Shown: piece after piece, positions 53,956 to 63,497 of the stretch
Position numbering within the stretch: the first letter of the stretch is position 1
Layout of the letters: every line of letters begins with the position of its first letter
Assembly (NCBI GenBank): GCA_025736915.1
Contig: CP107049.1
Span: 2,480,001-2,544,000 of the forward strand
Length of the DNA: 64,000 bases
Direction: 5' to 3'
Source: Acinetobacter nosocomialis
GTDB lineage: Bacteria; Pseudomonadota; Gammaproteobacteria; Pseudomonadales; Moraxellaceae
The notes under the pieces: generated by a model
Databases searched by the model: none
The model's input: the letters and a program-made list of their open reading frames with translations, nothing else
What the model was told of the DNA's origin: nothing
Position numbers and translations under genes: made by a program

Positions 53956-54584
53956 TGTCTAAATTTGTTAAAACTTTAGGGATAGGTCTCACAGTATGGA
54001 TGGGCAGCTTGAGCGCCGTTTATGCGGCCTCAACAGAAGTGACACAGATTTTTCAGCAGTTGGCACAAACGCCGATAGTCCGTGCTGATTTCGAGCAGCA
54101 AAAGAAATTACCGTCTTTGAATAAAACTTTTGTATCCAACGGTTCTTTATTATTTGCGAAATCTTATGGTGTGGCATGGCAAATTAAACGTCCAGTACAG
54201 GCGGATCTCATTGTTACTCCAACCAAACTGGTACAAAAGACTCAGCGAACATTTAGCCAGATTCAAATTGATCAATCACCTTATAGTTCTGTTGCAACAC
54301 TCTTTTTGCAGTTAATGTCAGGCAATGAACAAGCCTTGGCAAAGAACTTTAATGTAGTGAGTGCAAACTATAGTCCAGCGGGCTGGAATATTAGTTTAAC
54401 GCCAAAAAGTAGCTTATTTAAAAAACTGTTTGTGCGTGTAGATGCTCAAGGTCAACAGTATGTAAACCAAATTGTGATTACTGAAAAAGCCAATAATTTG
54501 ACCACAATTCGCTTTAGTCACCAGACTTCTAAACCGACGACTTTAATGGCTGCCGAGCATGCGCTTTTCCAATTGGCAAAATAA
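53952..54584 (+). CDS. LolA-like periplasmic carrier (ApeL-like)
   Basis: The 210-residue product has a signal peptide (about 1-26, ending VYAAS) and a beta-rich domain typical of LolA-type lipoprotein carriers (QTPIVRADFEQQKKLPS near 37). It should shuttle the lipid-linked polyene across the periplasm to the outer membrane. The stop overlaps the start of the transporter gene by 26 bases. Confidence 0.85.
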   Translation: MMSKFVKTLGIGLTVWMGSLSAVYAASTEVTQIFQQLAQTPIVRADFEQQKKLPSLNKTFVSNGSLLFAKSYGVAWQIKRPVQADLIVTPTKLVQKTQRTFSQIQIDQSPYSSVATLFLQLMSGNEQALAKNFNVVSANYSPAGWNISLTPKSSLFKKLFVRVDAQGQQYVNQIVITEKANNLTTIRFSHQTSKPTTLMAAEHALFQLAK

Positions 54585-56874
54585 ATTTACTGTACTGTGG
54601 CTAATCGCGCTCTTACTCATGGCTGTGGGGTTGGGTATAACGTGGCTTAAAAAAGATATCCATATTCAGACGGATATTTTTGCGTTATTGCCGAAAATGC
54701 AGCAGGACCCACAGCTTGCACGTACTCAGCAGTATATGAATGAGCAACTCAATAACAAAGTATTTGTTGTAGTGGATGCTAAAGATGAGTCTGAGATACA
54801 ACGCGCGACGGAGCTTTTAACGGTACAAGCCAAAAGCAGTCCATTATGGCAACCTTTAAAACCACAGCTTGATTTTGATCAATTTGCAAAGCAGCTCTAT
54901 CAACATCGGGTAGGTTTGTTAAGTGAGCAAGACCAGCAGTTACTACAAAAGCAAGATTATTCGGCACTTAGCGAACAAAGCTTAATGCAGATGATGAGTC
55001 CGGGTCTACCTGTGACAGCAGAATCACTTAAGCAAGATCCATTACTCTTGTTTACTCGTTATGCCATGCAATTGGTAAAGCCATCGCAGCAAGATATTGA
55101 AATGGAACAAGGCTTTGCGACTATTCATCATGATCAGGGGCTTTCACGGTTATTTGTATTACAGTTAACCCAAAGCCCATACAATATTGATTATCAAGAA
55201 CAAGTATCGAACTGGATTGATCAGACCAAACAAAAATTAGCTGCAATCGGGCTAAATTCCCATTGGACGGGAACGATCTTATTTACAAATTTTGGAACGC
55301 AATCGGCTAAAGAGGAAATCTCAACCATTGGTGTTGGTTCGACATTAGGTCTGATTTTTCTGGTGTGGTTTGGTTTCCGCTCATTACGTCCTATGGCGAC
55401 AGAATTTATTGCTGTTTCGACCGGAAGCTTTGTTGCATTTGCAGTGACTCACTGGATATTTGGGGAAATCCATCTCATCACTTTAGTATTTGGCGCGAGT
55501 CTAATCGGGGTTTGTGTCGATTTTTCTTTTTACTTTATGGCAATGCAATCTCAGCATCGCAAGCTAGGTGGTTTCCAGATTTTATTACCTTTATTGCCTA
55601 GCTTATTTATGGGCTTAATGACCACCTTGGTGGCTTATGTCTTTTTGTGTTTTACGCCATTTCCTGGGTTTAGACAGATTGCGGTATTTTCAATTGTCGG
55701 ATTAACTGCGGCTTGGATTAGTAGTGTGCTTTTGTTACCAAGACTACCTGCACTTAATGCCCAGCCAGCCATACATGCTTTGTCATGGATTGGACAAACA
55801 CGACTGTGGTTTCAGCAACGTGCAAAAATACGCTATAGCTTGATTGCGACTATTTTAGTTGCGGGGACAGCTAGTCTTTTCTACCTTAAAACAAACGATG
55901 ATATTCGTAATTTACAAGGTATGGATGCGAGCTTAAAGCAGCAAGATCAAACTGTACGTGAACAATTTGGACAACAACAAGGCAGTGATTATTTTGTGGT
56001 AAAAGCCACCTCTGCAAATGAAATGCAGCAACAGGAACAACAACTTATTGGACAGTTGCAGCAGTTACAGGCAAAAGGGGAAATTTCTGCGTTTCAAGCT
56101 TTGGGACAGTGGATTCCACCGTTGGTTCAACAGCAACATAATGTGCAGCTATTACAAAGTATTCCACGCTCGACTTTAGAACAATATGCACAAAGTATGG
56201 GGCTAAATGTGGCTGATGTTTTGCAATGGCAACAGCAGCTCGCGAAACAACCCTTATTGGATTTCGCCGTATTTAAAGATCATCCTTTAGCTTTTTTACA
56301 GCTCCAAGCGAATGAGCGCTTGGTTATGGTGACAGGGATAAAACATCCAGAAGTTTTAAGAGGGCTACAGTCTCAATATATTCATTTTCAACAACCGATT
56401 GCAACAATGTCGCAAATGTTTGCCGAACATAGAGTACAGGCTCAGCATCTTCTGATTTATGCATTAATTGGATTAACACTAGGCTTAGCCGTTATTTATG
56501 GACTAAGTTCGATTGTGCCTTTAGTTCTGCCTGTGAGTTTGGCTTTATTGAGTACTTTTGCTGTTCAGGCGTGGTTAGGTGTAGAAATTAATTTGTTTAG
56601 TATTATGGCGACTTTCCTGATCATTGGGATTGGTGTCGACTATGCAATTTTTTATCGACATGGGCATGATCATCCACAAGTAGTTGGAATGGCGTTATTT
56701 TTATGTATGATGTCGACCTTACTTGGCTTTGGATTACTTTCATTTAGCCATACCTATGCAATTCACTGTTTTGGTTTGACGGTTTTATTTGGGGTTATTT
56801 TCTCATTCATCTATGCGACTTTATTCACCCCGGCAGATGAAAAACATATCGTGAATTTACAAGACCATTCATAA
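54559..56874 (+). CDS. MMPL/RND-family exporter (ApeM-like)
   Basis: The 771-residue inner membrane protein has the MMPL layout: one N-terminal helix, a large periplasmic domain, five helices including GASLIGVCVDFSFYFMAM, a second periplasmic domain and a final helix block with FLIIGIGVDYAIFYRHG. Such pumps move lipids or polyene lipids to the periplasmic face. Its role here is probably export of the finished polyene lipid to the LolA-like carrier encoded just before it. Confidence 0.88.
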   Translation: MRFSNWQNKFTVLWLIALLLMAVGLGITWLKKDIHIQTDIFALLPKMQQDPQLARTQQYMNEQLNNKVFVVVDAKDESEIQRATELLTVQAKSSPLWQPLKPQLDFDQFAKQLYQHRVGLLSEQDQQLLQKQDYSALSEQSLMQMMSPGLPVTAESLKQDPLLLFTRYAMQLVKPSQQDIEMEQGFATIHHDQGLSRLFVLQLTQSPYNIDYQEQVSNWIDQTKQKLAAIGLNSHWTGTILFTNFGTQSAKEEISTIGVGSTLGLIFLVWFGFRSLRPMATEFIAVSTGSFVAFAVTHWIFGEIHLITLVFGASLIGVCVDFSFYFMAMQSQHRKLGGFQILLPLLPSLFMGLMTTLVAYVFLCFTPFPGFRQIAVFSIVGLTAAWISSVLLLPRLPALNAQPAIHALSWIGQTRLWFQQRAKIRYSLIATILVAGTASLFYLKTNDDIRNLQGMDASLKQQDQTVREQFGQQQGSDYFVVKATSANEMQQQEQQLIGQLQQLQAKGEISAFQALGQWIPPLVQQQHNVQLLQSIPRSTLEQYAQSMGLNVADVLQWQQQLAKQPLLDFAVFKDHPLAFLQLQANERLVMVTGIKHPEVLRGLQSQYIHFQQPIATMSQMFAEHRVQAQHLLIYALIGLTLGLAVIYGLSSIVPLVLPVSLALLSTFAVQAWLGVEINLFSIMATFLIIGIGVDYAIFYRHGHDHPQVVGMALFLCMMSTLLGFGLLSFSHTYAIHCFGLTVLFGVIFSFIYATLFTPADEKHIVNLQDHS

Positions 56875-56904
56875 TTTGAATAAATTAAAAAGGAAAGTTG
56901 TGCT

Positions 56905-58200
56905 ATGAGCACTTTAGAAAAAATTGATGTAGTCATTATTGGGGCGGGTCCATCAGGAAGTTCTGCTGCGGCACTTCTGCGCAAGAAAGGCTATAAAGTT
57001 GCGGTTTTGGAAAAGCAGTATTTCCCACGGTTTTCAATTGGTGAGTCATTACTACCGCAATCTATGGCTTTTTTAGAAGAAGCCGGTTTACTTGAAACTG
57101 TTCGCGAGCATGTCGAGCAATATGCGTTTCAATTTAAAAATGGTGCGGCCTTTTTACGTGGTAAACAACGCAGTTTTTATGACTTTACTGAAAAATTTAC
57201 CGATGGGCCGGGGACGACTTGGCAGGTTCGCCGTGCAGATTTTGACAATTTACTTGCGAAACAAGCTCAGGCTTATGGGGCAGACCTCCGTTTTGGACAT
57301 GAAGTTTTAGATGTAGACGTAGCACCGGAACAGCCTATTCTTACGGTATTAGATGAAAATCAGCAAAGCTATCAAATTCAAACCAAGTTCTTACTTGATG
57401 CAAGTGGGTTTGGTCGAATTCTGCCAAAATTGTTAGATTTAGAAAGTCCATCAAACTTTCCGGTACGTCGTGCGCTGTTTACTCATATTGAAGATAGAAT
57501 TACGGATGACCCTGAGTTTGACCGTAATAAAATTTTAATTACGGTACATGAAAAAGACCACCGTGCATGGTATTGGTTGATTCCATTTGCTGATGGCCGA
57601 GCTTCTTTTGGTGTGGTCGCTGAACAAGATTTCTTTGACAAATACACAGTTGAAAATGCTGCCGATAATGAGCCAAAGGCAATGTTGAAACGCATTTTAG
57701 CTGACGAACCAAGCTTGTCAGAGGTACTTCGTCAAGCTAAGTTTGATACACCAGTACGTACTTTGGTGGGCTATTCTGCCAATGTTAAACATTTAGCAGA
57801 CCGCAACTATGCACTTTTAGGAAATGCAGGTGAGTTTCTTGATCCAGTGTTTTCATCAGGTGTAACTATCGCGTTAAAATCTTCAAGCTTGGCGGTTCCT
57901 TTGGTTGAGCGTGTTTTGCAAGGTGAACAGGTAGACTGGTTGCAAGAATATGAAAAACCGCTGCGCCGTGGTATTCAGGTATTTCGTGCCTATGTTGAGT
58001 CATGGTATGAAGGTGAATTTCAGGACGTCGTTTTTTCACAAAATCAGAATGATGGCATTCGCCGTATGATTTCTTCATTACTGGCGGGTTATGCATGGGA
58101 TGAAAAAAACCCAATTCATAAAAATGCCAAACGTAGACTTAGCACCCTAGCAGAATACTGTCGTGAAGGCTTAACGCAAGAACAGGTATTAGAGGTATAA
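56905..58200 (+). CDS. FAD-dependent halogenase-like oxidoreductase
   Basis: The 431-residue flavoprotein begins with the dinucleotide motif GAGPSG at 13-18 and has FPRFSIGESLLP at 40-51. It contains the two signatures of flavin-dependent halogenases: a lysine in FKNGAAF (K78) aligning with the halogenase catalytic lysine, and the tryptophan motif WYWLIP at 222-227 (WxWxIP). It could chlorinate or brominate the aryl head or the polyene. A related reductase function, as in geranylgeranyl reductase-like enzymes, cannot be excluded. AAAGGA precedes the ATG. Confidence 0.75.
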   Translation: MSTLEKIDVVIIGAGPSGSSAAALLRKKGYKVAVLEKQYFPRFSIGESLLPQSMAFLEEAGLLETVREHVEQYAFQFKNGAAFLRGKQRSFYDFTEKFTDGPGTTWQVRRADFDNLLAKQAQAYGADLRFGHEVLDVDVAPEQPILTVLDENQQSYQIQTKFLLDASGFGRILPKLLDLESPSNFPVRRALFTHIEDRITDDPEFDRNKILITVHEKDHRAWYWLIPFADGRASFGVVAEQDFFDKYTVENAADNEPKAMLKRILADEPSLSEVLRQAKFDTPVRTLVGYSANVKHLADRNYALLGNAGEFLDPVFSSGVTIALKSSSLAVPLVERVLQGEQVDWLQEYEKPLRRGIQVFRAYVESWYEGEFQDVVFSQNQNDGIRRMISSLLAGYAWDEKNPIHKNAKRRLSTLAEYCREGLTQEQVLEV

Positions 58201-58202
58201 GC

Positions 58203-58748
58203 ATGCAGCGCAAATGGATGATGATATTACTTGGTAGTTGCCTATGTTTTACGGGCTGCCAAGTGATGCCACATGCGAAAGGTTTACAAAGTCCCTTATG
58301 GCAAACTCAAGCTTATCAAAGACAAGATCAGGTTGAAGTTCAGTGGAAACAGCAAAGTTTTAGTTTTTTGCTTTATCAGCAACAGCAAGGAACTGTACTG
58401 GATATGGTCGCTTTGAGCTTGACTGGTCAACAGCTGTTTAAATTACAGTTTGATGGCCAACGAGTTCATGTAGAGCAGCGTATTGACCAAATGCGCTTAT
58501 TACCTTTTGAATTTGTGGTACGTGATCTTTTATTTGCGACCTACCCAAAATTTTCAAGCTTGGGACAACAAGCTGTAGAAATGAAGCAACAGGCTGATAA
58601 TCAGATGATTTATATTGATAAACAGCCTGTATTACACATCAAAAAAGATCAGGGAAGTATCGAATTACTTAATCAACAAGTTCCTTATAGCATGACGCTA
58701 AGTTCGATTGAAAATACTTTGCAGCCTCAAAAAAGCACTACACCATGA
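58203..58748 (+). CDS. DUF3261 lipoprotein (ApeN-like)
   Basis: A 181-residue protein with a lipobox at FTGC (Cys19) and a DUF3261-like beta-rich domain containing LPFEFVVRDLLFATYP near 100. It is probably anchored in the outer membrane and may receive the polyene lipid from the LolA-like protein, as LolB does for lipoproteins. It overlaps the following ketosynthase by four bases (ATGA). Confidence 0.8.
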   Translation: MQRKWMMILLGSCLCFTGCQVMPHAKGLQSPLWQTQAYQRQDQVEVQWKQQSFSFLLYQQQQGTVLDMVALSLTGQQLFKLQFDGQRVHVEQRIDQMRLLPFEFVVRDLLFATYPKFSSLGQQAVEMKQQADNQMIYIDKQPVLHIKKDQGSIELLNQQVPYSMTLSSIENTLQPQKSTTP

Positions 58749-59947
58749 GCGATTCATCTATAAATAATTCTGCTCAAATGGCAGTCGGCATACAGTTCAG
58801 TGTGGGTTTATCTGCATTAGGTTGTGAACCTGATCAAATCAAACAAGCATTACAACAGCCGCAGCAAACCTTAACTTTGCGTGATGATTTAATCGCTGAT
58901 CGTAATGTTTGGGTGGGACAATATACGCACTCATTGTGTTCGAGTGTGCCCGATGCCTTACAGTCTGTCGATTCTCGTAATTTAAGATTTGCTTTGACTG
59001 CTTTAGCAAAAATTGAAACCGAACTAAAAAGTTATACAGAGAAGTTTCCATCAAAACGTTTAGCGATTGTGGTTGGAACCTCTACTTCTGGTATTTCTGA
59101 TAGTGAATTATTGCTTAAGCAATATTTTGAAGGACAAACTCAGCAACTCATTTCTCACCGACGTCAGGAAATGAGTTGTTTAGCAAAAGCCTTACAACAG
59201 TATTTAAATTGGGAAGGGCCAGCATATACCATCTCTACTGCTTGTTCCTCAAGTGCTAAAGCATTGGCTGCGGGGCAGCGTTTGCTACAAGCCGATTTAG
59301 CTGATGCAGTACTGGTCGGTGGTGTCGATACTTTGTGCCAACTCACACTCAATGGATTTAATAGCCTAGAGAGTTTATCTAGCGATATTTGTCAGCCATG
59401 TGGGGCCGGACGTGATGGTATTAATATTGGTGAAGCCGCAGCCTTCTTTTTGCTCACTAAAGAACAAACACCTGTCATGTTAATGGGCGCAGGAGAATCA
59501 ATGGATGCATGGCATATTTCTGCTCCGCATCCGGAAGGTAAAGGTGCTGCGATCGCTATGGAACGCGCATTGGAGATGGCAAATATATCTGCACAAGATA
59601 TTGGATATTTAAATCTTCATGGAACTGCAACTCCACAAAATGATGCCATGGAAATAAAAGCTGTACGACAAGTCTTTGGTAATCATCAAGTTGCTTTAAG
59701 TAGTACCAAGCATAAAACTGGACATTGTCTTGGTGCAGCTGGTGCTATAGAAGCGTTTATTTGTGAGCAGGTTTTAAAAGATCAAAGCTGGCTACCATTG
59801 CATCGAAATGTTGAGATTGATCTGGATTTAGCTGATCAAAACTATGTGCAAAATGCCGAACTAAAACAATCCATTCGCTATGTGATGAGTAATTCTTTCG
59901 CTTTTGGGGGAAGTAATATTAGTCTTGTTTTTGGAGTGAAGCCCTAA
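58745..59947 (+). CDS. Beta-ketoacyl-ACP synthase (ApeO-like)
   Basis: An active ketosynthase of 400 residues with the complete catalytic triad: C167 in TACSSS, H292 in LHGTATPQND and H327 in HKTGHCLGAAG. It catalyses decarboxylative condensation with malonyl-ACP. In known aryl polyene systems this enzyme pairs with the ketosynthase-like chain length factor encoded at the start of the cluster. Its stop overlaps the dehydratase start (TAATG). Confidence 0.92.
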   Translation: MSDSSINNSAQMAVGIQFSVGLSALGCEPDQIKQALQQPQQTLTLRDDLIADRNVWVGQYTHSLCSSVPDALQSVDSRNLRFALTALAKIETELKSYTEKFPSKRLAIVVGTSTSGISDSELLLKQYFEGQTQQLISHRRQEMSCLAKALQQYLNWEGPAYTISTACSSSAKALAAGQRLLQADLADAVLVGGVDTLCQLTLNGFNSLESLSSDICQPCGAGRDGINIGEAAAFFLLTKEQTPVMLMGAGESMDAWHISAPHPEGKGAAIAMERALEMANISAQDIGYLNLHGTATPQNDAMEIKAVRQVFGNHQVALSSTKHKTGHCLGAAGAIEAFICEQVLKDQSWLPLHRNVEIDLDLADQNYVQNAELKQSIRYVMSNSFAFGGSNISLVFGVKP

Positions 59948-60372
59948 TGAAACTGGAGGCAATTCAATATATTCCTCATGAGCAACCCATGGTATTTATT
60001 GACCATTTAACTGAGGTTGCAGAAGGGCGAGCACAAGCTGAGCTAACCATTACACCTGAGCTTATGTTTTGTGAAGCAGAAGGTTTGCCGACATGGGCAA
60101 GCATTGAAATTATGGCGCAAACCATTAGTGCTTACTCAGGCTGGCAAGGTCAACAGTCAAAACAAGCACCAAAAGTCGGATTTTTATTGGGAACACGTAA
60201 ATTACATTTACCTATTCCTTATTTCGCCTTGGGTTCTCGATTGATCATTCAAATAGAACAACAATATTTTCATGAAGGACTTGGGCAATTTTCCTGTGAA
60301 ATTCAATATGCTGAACACTGCATTCAAGCAACATTAAGTGTATTTGAGCCAACAGAATCACCATTTGAATAA
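59947..60372 (+). CDS. Hotdog 3-hydroxyacyl-ACP dehydratase (ApeP-like)
   Basis: The 141-residue protein is a single hotdog domain. The likely active-site pair is H11 in YIPHEQPMVFID and E54 in WASIEIMAQ, as in FabZ-type dehydratases. It would convert 3-hydroxyacyl-ACP to enoyl-ACP, creating the conjugated double bonds. Together with the dehydratase domain of the fused ligase the cluster has two dehydratases. It begins at the ketosynthase stop. Confidence 0.87.
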   Translation: MKLEAIQYIPHEQPMVFIDHLTEVAEGRAQAELTITPELMFCEAEGLPTWASIEIMAQTISAYSGWQGQQSKQAPKVGFLLGTRKLHLPIPYFALGSRLIIQIEQQYFHEGLGQFSCEIQYAEHCIQATLSVFEPTESPFE

Positions 60373-60395
60373 CCACAAAGAATTAGGAATACATT

Positions 60396-61121
60396 GTGAC
60401 AAGACGAATTTTAGTAACGGGTTCAAGTCGAGGAATTGGGAAGGCGATTGCATTACAACTGGCAAAGGCTGGTTTTGATGTAACGGTACATGCACGTTCG
60501 CGTCAGGCAGAGGCCGAGCAAGTCGTACAAGAGATTCAGGTATTAGGACAAAATAGCCATTATTTAATGTTTGATGTAAATGAGCGCAGTACGGTTCAGC
60601 AAATTTTAGAACAAGATGTCGAGCAGCATGGTGCTTTTTATGGCGTGGTTCTCAATGCTGGGCTTACCCATGATGGTGCTTTTCCTGCACTCACTGATCA
60701 AGACTGGGATGAAGTGATTTCGACTTCATTAGATGGTTTCTATAACGTTTTAAAACCGCTCATTATGCCAATGATTCATCTACGCAAGGGTGGGCGTATT
60801 GTCACTTTATCTTCTGTTTCTGGAATTATGGGTAACCGTGGTCAGGTGAACTATAGCGCTGCAAAAGCAGGTTTAATTGGTGCGACCAAAGCCTTGGCAC
60901 TAGAGTTGGCGAAGCGAAAAATTACCGTGAACTGTGTTGCACCGGGGCTGATTGAAACCGAAATGGTCACCGATGAAGTTAAAGAACATGCACTTAAAAT
61001 GATTCCGTTACAACGCATGGGACAGGTCGATGAAGTGGCAGGCGTAGTGAAATTTTTATGTTCAGATGAAGCCTCTTATATAACCCGACAGGTGATCTCT
61101 GTAAATGGGGGACTCATCTGA
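60396..61121 (+). CDS. 3-ketoacyl-ACP reductase, FabG family (ApeQ-like)
   Basis: A 241-residue short-chain dehydrogenase. It has the NADP motif TGSSRGIGKA at 8-17, NAGL at 87-90 and the catalytic S140, Y153 and K157 (YSAAK). It reduces each new keto group before dehydration. No enoyl reductase is encoded in the cluster, consistent with keeping the double bonds. The start is GTG at 60396 with TAGGA upstream. The following ketosynthase begins within its stop. Confidence 0.92.
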   Translation: MTRRILVTGSSRGIGKAIALQLAKAGFDVTVHARSRQAEAEQVVQEIQVLGQNSHYLMFDVNERSTVQQILEQDVEQHGAFYGVVLNAGLTHDGAFPALTDQDWDEVISTSLDGFYNVLKPLIMPMIHLRKGGRIVTLSSVSGIMGNRGQVNYSAAKAGLIGATKALALELAKRKITVNCVAPGLIETEMVTDEVKEHALKMIPLQRMGQVDEVAGVVKFLCSDEASYITRQVISVNGGLI

Positions 61122-62347
61122 TGAAGCGCGTTGTTGTAACAGGAATGGCAGGGATTACCTCTTTAGGTGAAACTTCCGACGAGATTTTTGCTCAATTTAA
61201 TGCAGAGAAAAGTGGCATCCGCTATATGCCTGAATGGGAACAGTATGTTGACCTTCGGACTAAGCTTGGTGGTCCAGTCGAAACATTTCATGTTCCTAAG
61301 CACTTTAACCGTAAAGTGACCCGTGGTATGGGGCGTGTTGCGCTCATGTCTGTGGTATGTGCTGAAACAGCTTTGCAAAATGCTGGTTTACTTGGGCACG
61401 AAATTTTGTCCAGTGGTGAAACAGGCGTTGCATTTGGTTCTTCTGCTGGGAGCGTAGAGGCTGTAGGTGAGTTTGCAAGCATGTTGCTTCATCAGAGCAT
61501 GAGTAAGATTAATGCAACCACTTATATACGTATGATGGCCCATACAAGTGCTGTCAACATGACCGTGTATTTTGGCCTAAAAGGCTTAACTTTACCGACG
61601 TCTAGTGCTTGTACTTCTGGCTCTATGGCCATTGGTCAAGCTTATGAAGCAATTAAGTATGGCAAACAACTGGTCATGATTGCGGGTGGTGCAGAAGAGC
61701 TCAGTGCTGCGGGCGCAGCTGTTTTTGATGTTCTATTTGCCACAAGTAATATGAATGATCAGCCAGAAAAAACACCACGTCCATTTGATGCAAAACGAGA
61801 TGGTTTAGTGATTGGGGAAGGAGCAGGCTGTTTAATTCTGGAAGAATACGAACATGCTAAAGCCCGCGGTGCACATATCTATGCTGAACTTATTGGATAT
61901 GGAAGCAATACTGATGGCCAGCATGTAACTAAACCTGATGCTGAGATGATGGGGCGTTGTATGGAGTTAGCGCTTAAAGATGCATCTTTGCAGGCTAGTG
62001 ATATTGGTTATGTAAATGCACATGGCACATCGACCGATCAGGGGGATATAGCAGAAAGTCAGGCGACAGCAAAAGTTTTAGGACGTAAGCCAATTAGTTC
62101 ATTAAAAAGTTATTTTGGACATACGCTGGGGGCATGTGGCGCTATTGAAGCTTGGCTCAGTATTGAAATGATGAACCGTAATTGCTTTATTCCGACATTA
62201 AATCTAGATGAAATTGACCCGCTTTGTGGAGATCTGGATTATATCGTTCAGCAGCCTAAAGCACTCGATGCAGATATTATTATGAGCAACAATTTTGCTT
62301 TTGGTGGGATTAATACTTCACTTATTTTTAAACGTGTTAAACAATAA
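61121..62347 (+). CDS. Beta-ketoacyl-ACP synthase (ApeR-like)
   Basis: The second active ketosynthase, 408 residues, has C164 in SSACTSGS, H301 in NAHGTSTDQGD and H334 in YFGHTLGACG. Two separate condensing enzymes suggest division between priming or early rounds and later elongation. The gene overlaps the reductase stop (TGATG). Confidence 0.92.
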   Translation: MKRVVVTGMAGITSLGETSDEIFAQFNAEKSGIRYMPEWEQYVDLRTKLGGPVETFHVPKHFNRKVTRGMGRVALMSVVCAETALQNAGLLGHEILSSGETGVAFGSSAGSVEAVGEFASMLLHQSMSKINATTYIRMMAHTSAVNMTVYFGLKGLTLPTSSACTSGSMAIGQAYEAIKYGKQLVMIAGGAEELSAAGAAVFDVLFATSNMNDQPEKTPRPFDAKRDGLVIGEGAGCLILEEYEHAKARGAHIYAELIGYGSNTDGQHVTKPDAEMMGRCMELALKDASLQASDIGYVNAHGTSTDQGDIAESQATAKVLGRKPISSLKSYFGHTLGACGAIEAWLSIEMMNRNCFIPTLNLDEIDPLCGDLDYIVQQPKALDADIIMSNNFAFGGINTSLIFKRVKQ

Positions 62348-62358
62348 GGAACACAACA

Positions 62359-62793
62359 ATGTTAAATAAGAAAATTTTATTGGTAGCAATGCTGAGTGCT
62401 GGTTTTACTGCTACCGTTCAGGCTGCTGATGAAGTACATCATTTAAACTTTAAAGAAGCTGTAGACCGTGCCGTAGCAGATGGAACTTTGGATGGCTCTG
62501 TAAAATTTTATTTAAGTGGTACAAAGTCGGGCGGTAAAGTTATTCAAAAAGACGTGGTAACTAATAAAAAGACCAATGGTTTTGCTAAATCAGCAGAAGA
62601 TTCATGTGATTGGGTTTTACGTTCAGCGCTTATTCAAATGCAAAACAATGCTAAAGCACAAGGTGCAAATGCAGTGACCAATATTGTGAGTTATTTTAAG
62701 TCAAATGAAACACGTAGTACGACGACTTATGACTGTTATAAAGGCACAATGATGGCTGGCGTAACGCTTAAAGGCGACATCGTTAAATTTTAA
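62359..62793 (+). CDS. Secreted small protein of the YbjQ/DUF74-like group
   Basis: The 144-residue product has a signal peptide (MLNKKILLVAMLSAGFTATV, then QAADE). A GANAVTNIVSYF segment near 109 resembles the GANAVxxV motif of YbjQ/DUF74-like proteins. Homologues are often labelled excinuclease ABC subunit A, a misannotation: it has no ATPase or zinc motifs. Two cysteines near 78 and 131 may form a disulfide. It lies between the last ketosynthase and the phosphopantetheinyl transferase, so it may act with the cluster. Confidence 0.6.
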   Translation: MLNKKILLVAMLSAGFTATVQAADEVHHLNFKEAVDRAVADGTLDGSVKFYLSGTKSGGKVIQKDVVTNKKTNGFAKSAEDSCDWVLRSALIQMQNNAKAQGANAVTNIVSYFKSNETRSTTTYDCYKGTMMAGVTLKGDIVKF

Positions 62794-62819
62794 TTTATTT
62801 GGTAAATAGGGTAGAGATA

Positions 62820-63476
62820 ATGTCTGAGCATATTATAGAAGTTTATACACAGGCATTATCTCAACTTCTTTTAAAGTCCAAACAAGACTTCCCTGATTTT
62901 CGTACATTTAACGATTATAAAAAGCAGCAAATACAACATATTAAAAATAAACTATTAGCTCAAAAGCTAAATGTAACCCCAACAGATTTGGTATTTGCGA
63001 AACATGAGTATGGCAAACCTTATTTGTTAAATCATACGTTGCATTTTAACCATTCACATAGCCAACAATATTATGCTTTAGCGCTAAGTGAGCGAGTTAA
63101 AGATATTGGTATAGATGTTGAAGAACTTGACCGTAAAGTACGTTTAGATAGTTTGGCACAACATGCTTTTCACCCTGATGAATATGCAACATGGCAAAGT
63201 CTAGAACAAGATAGAGAGTATTGGTTTAAAGTCTGGACCACTAAAGAAGCTGTTTTAAAAGCATCAGGCTTTGGTATACGTTTAGATTTAAATACGTTAA
63301 ACACTCAAGCACACCCCACCAATCATGGCGGATTATGTTCGCATGAACTTATTGGAACGTTTGCTTATCAAAATTTTGTTTTAGGTAACATGATTTTAAC
63401 GGTCGCATGGCGTTCAGAGCAGTCTTGCCGTGGGTTTCAGTTCCCTTCTATTCAGCTTCATTCACTTGAAGGATAG
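62820..63476 (+). CDS. 4'-phosphopantetheinyl transferase, Sfp type
   Basis: The 218-residue enzyme attaches the 4'-phosphopantetheine arm to carrier proteins. It has DIGIDVEELDRK near 98-109 (magnesium-binding Asp) and WTTKEAVLKASGFG near 140-153 (the WxxKEA motif). Cluster-linked Sfp enzymes usually activate the dedicated carrier proteins, here the two ACPs. ATG at 62820 is preferred to a TTG at 62799. A terminator follows. Confidence 0.88.
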   Translation: MSEHIIEVYTQALSQLLLKSKQDFPDFRTFNDYKKQQIQHIKNKLLAQKLNVTPTDLVFAKHEYGKPYLLNHTLHFNHSHSQQYYALALSERVKDIGIDVEELDRKVRLDSLAQHAFHPDEYATWQSLEQDREYWFKVWTTKEAVLKASGFGIRLDLNTLNTQAHPTNHGGLCSHELIGTFAYQNFVLGNMILTVAWRSEQSCRGFQFPSIQLHSLEG

Positions 63477-63497
63477 GGTGAGCCAAATAGCACATAT

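Noticed and set aside
62359..62793. Excinuclease ABC subunit A label for the small secreted protein
   Set aside because: The protein has a signal peptide, 144 residues and no ATPase or zinc-finger motifs.
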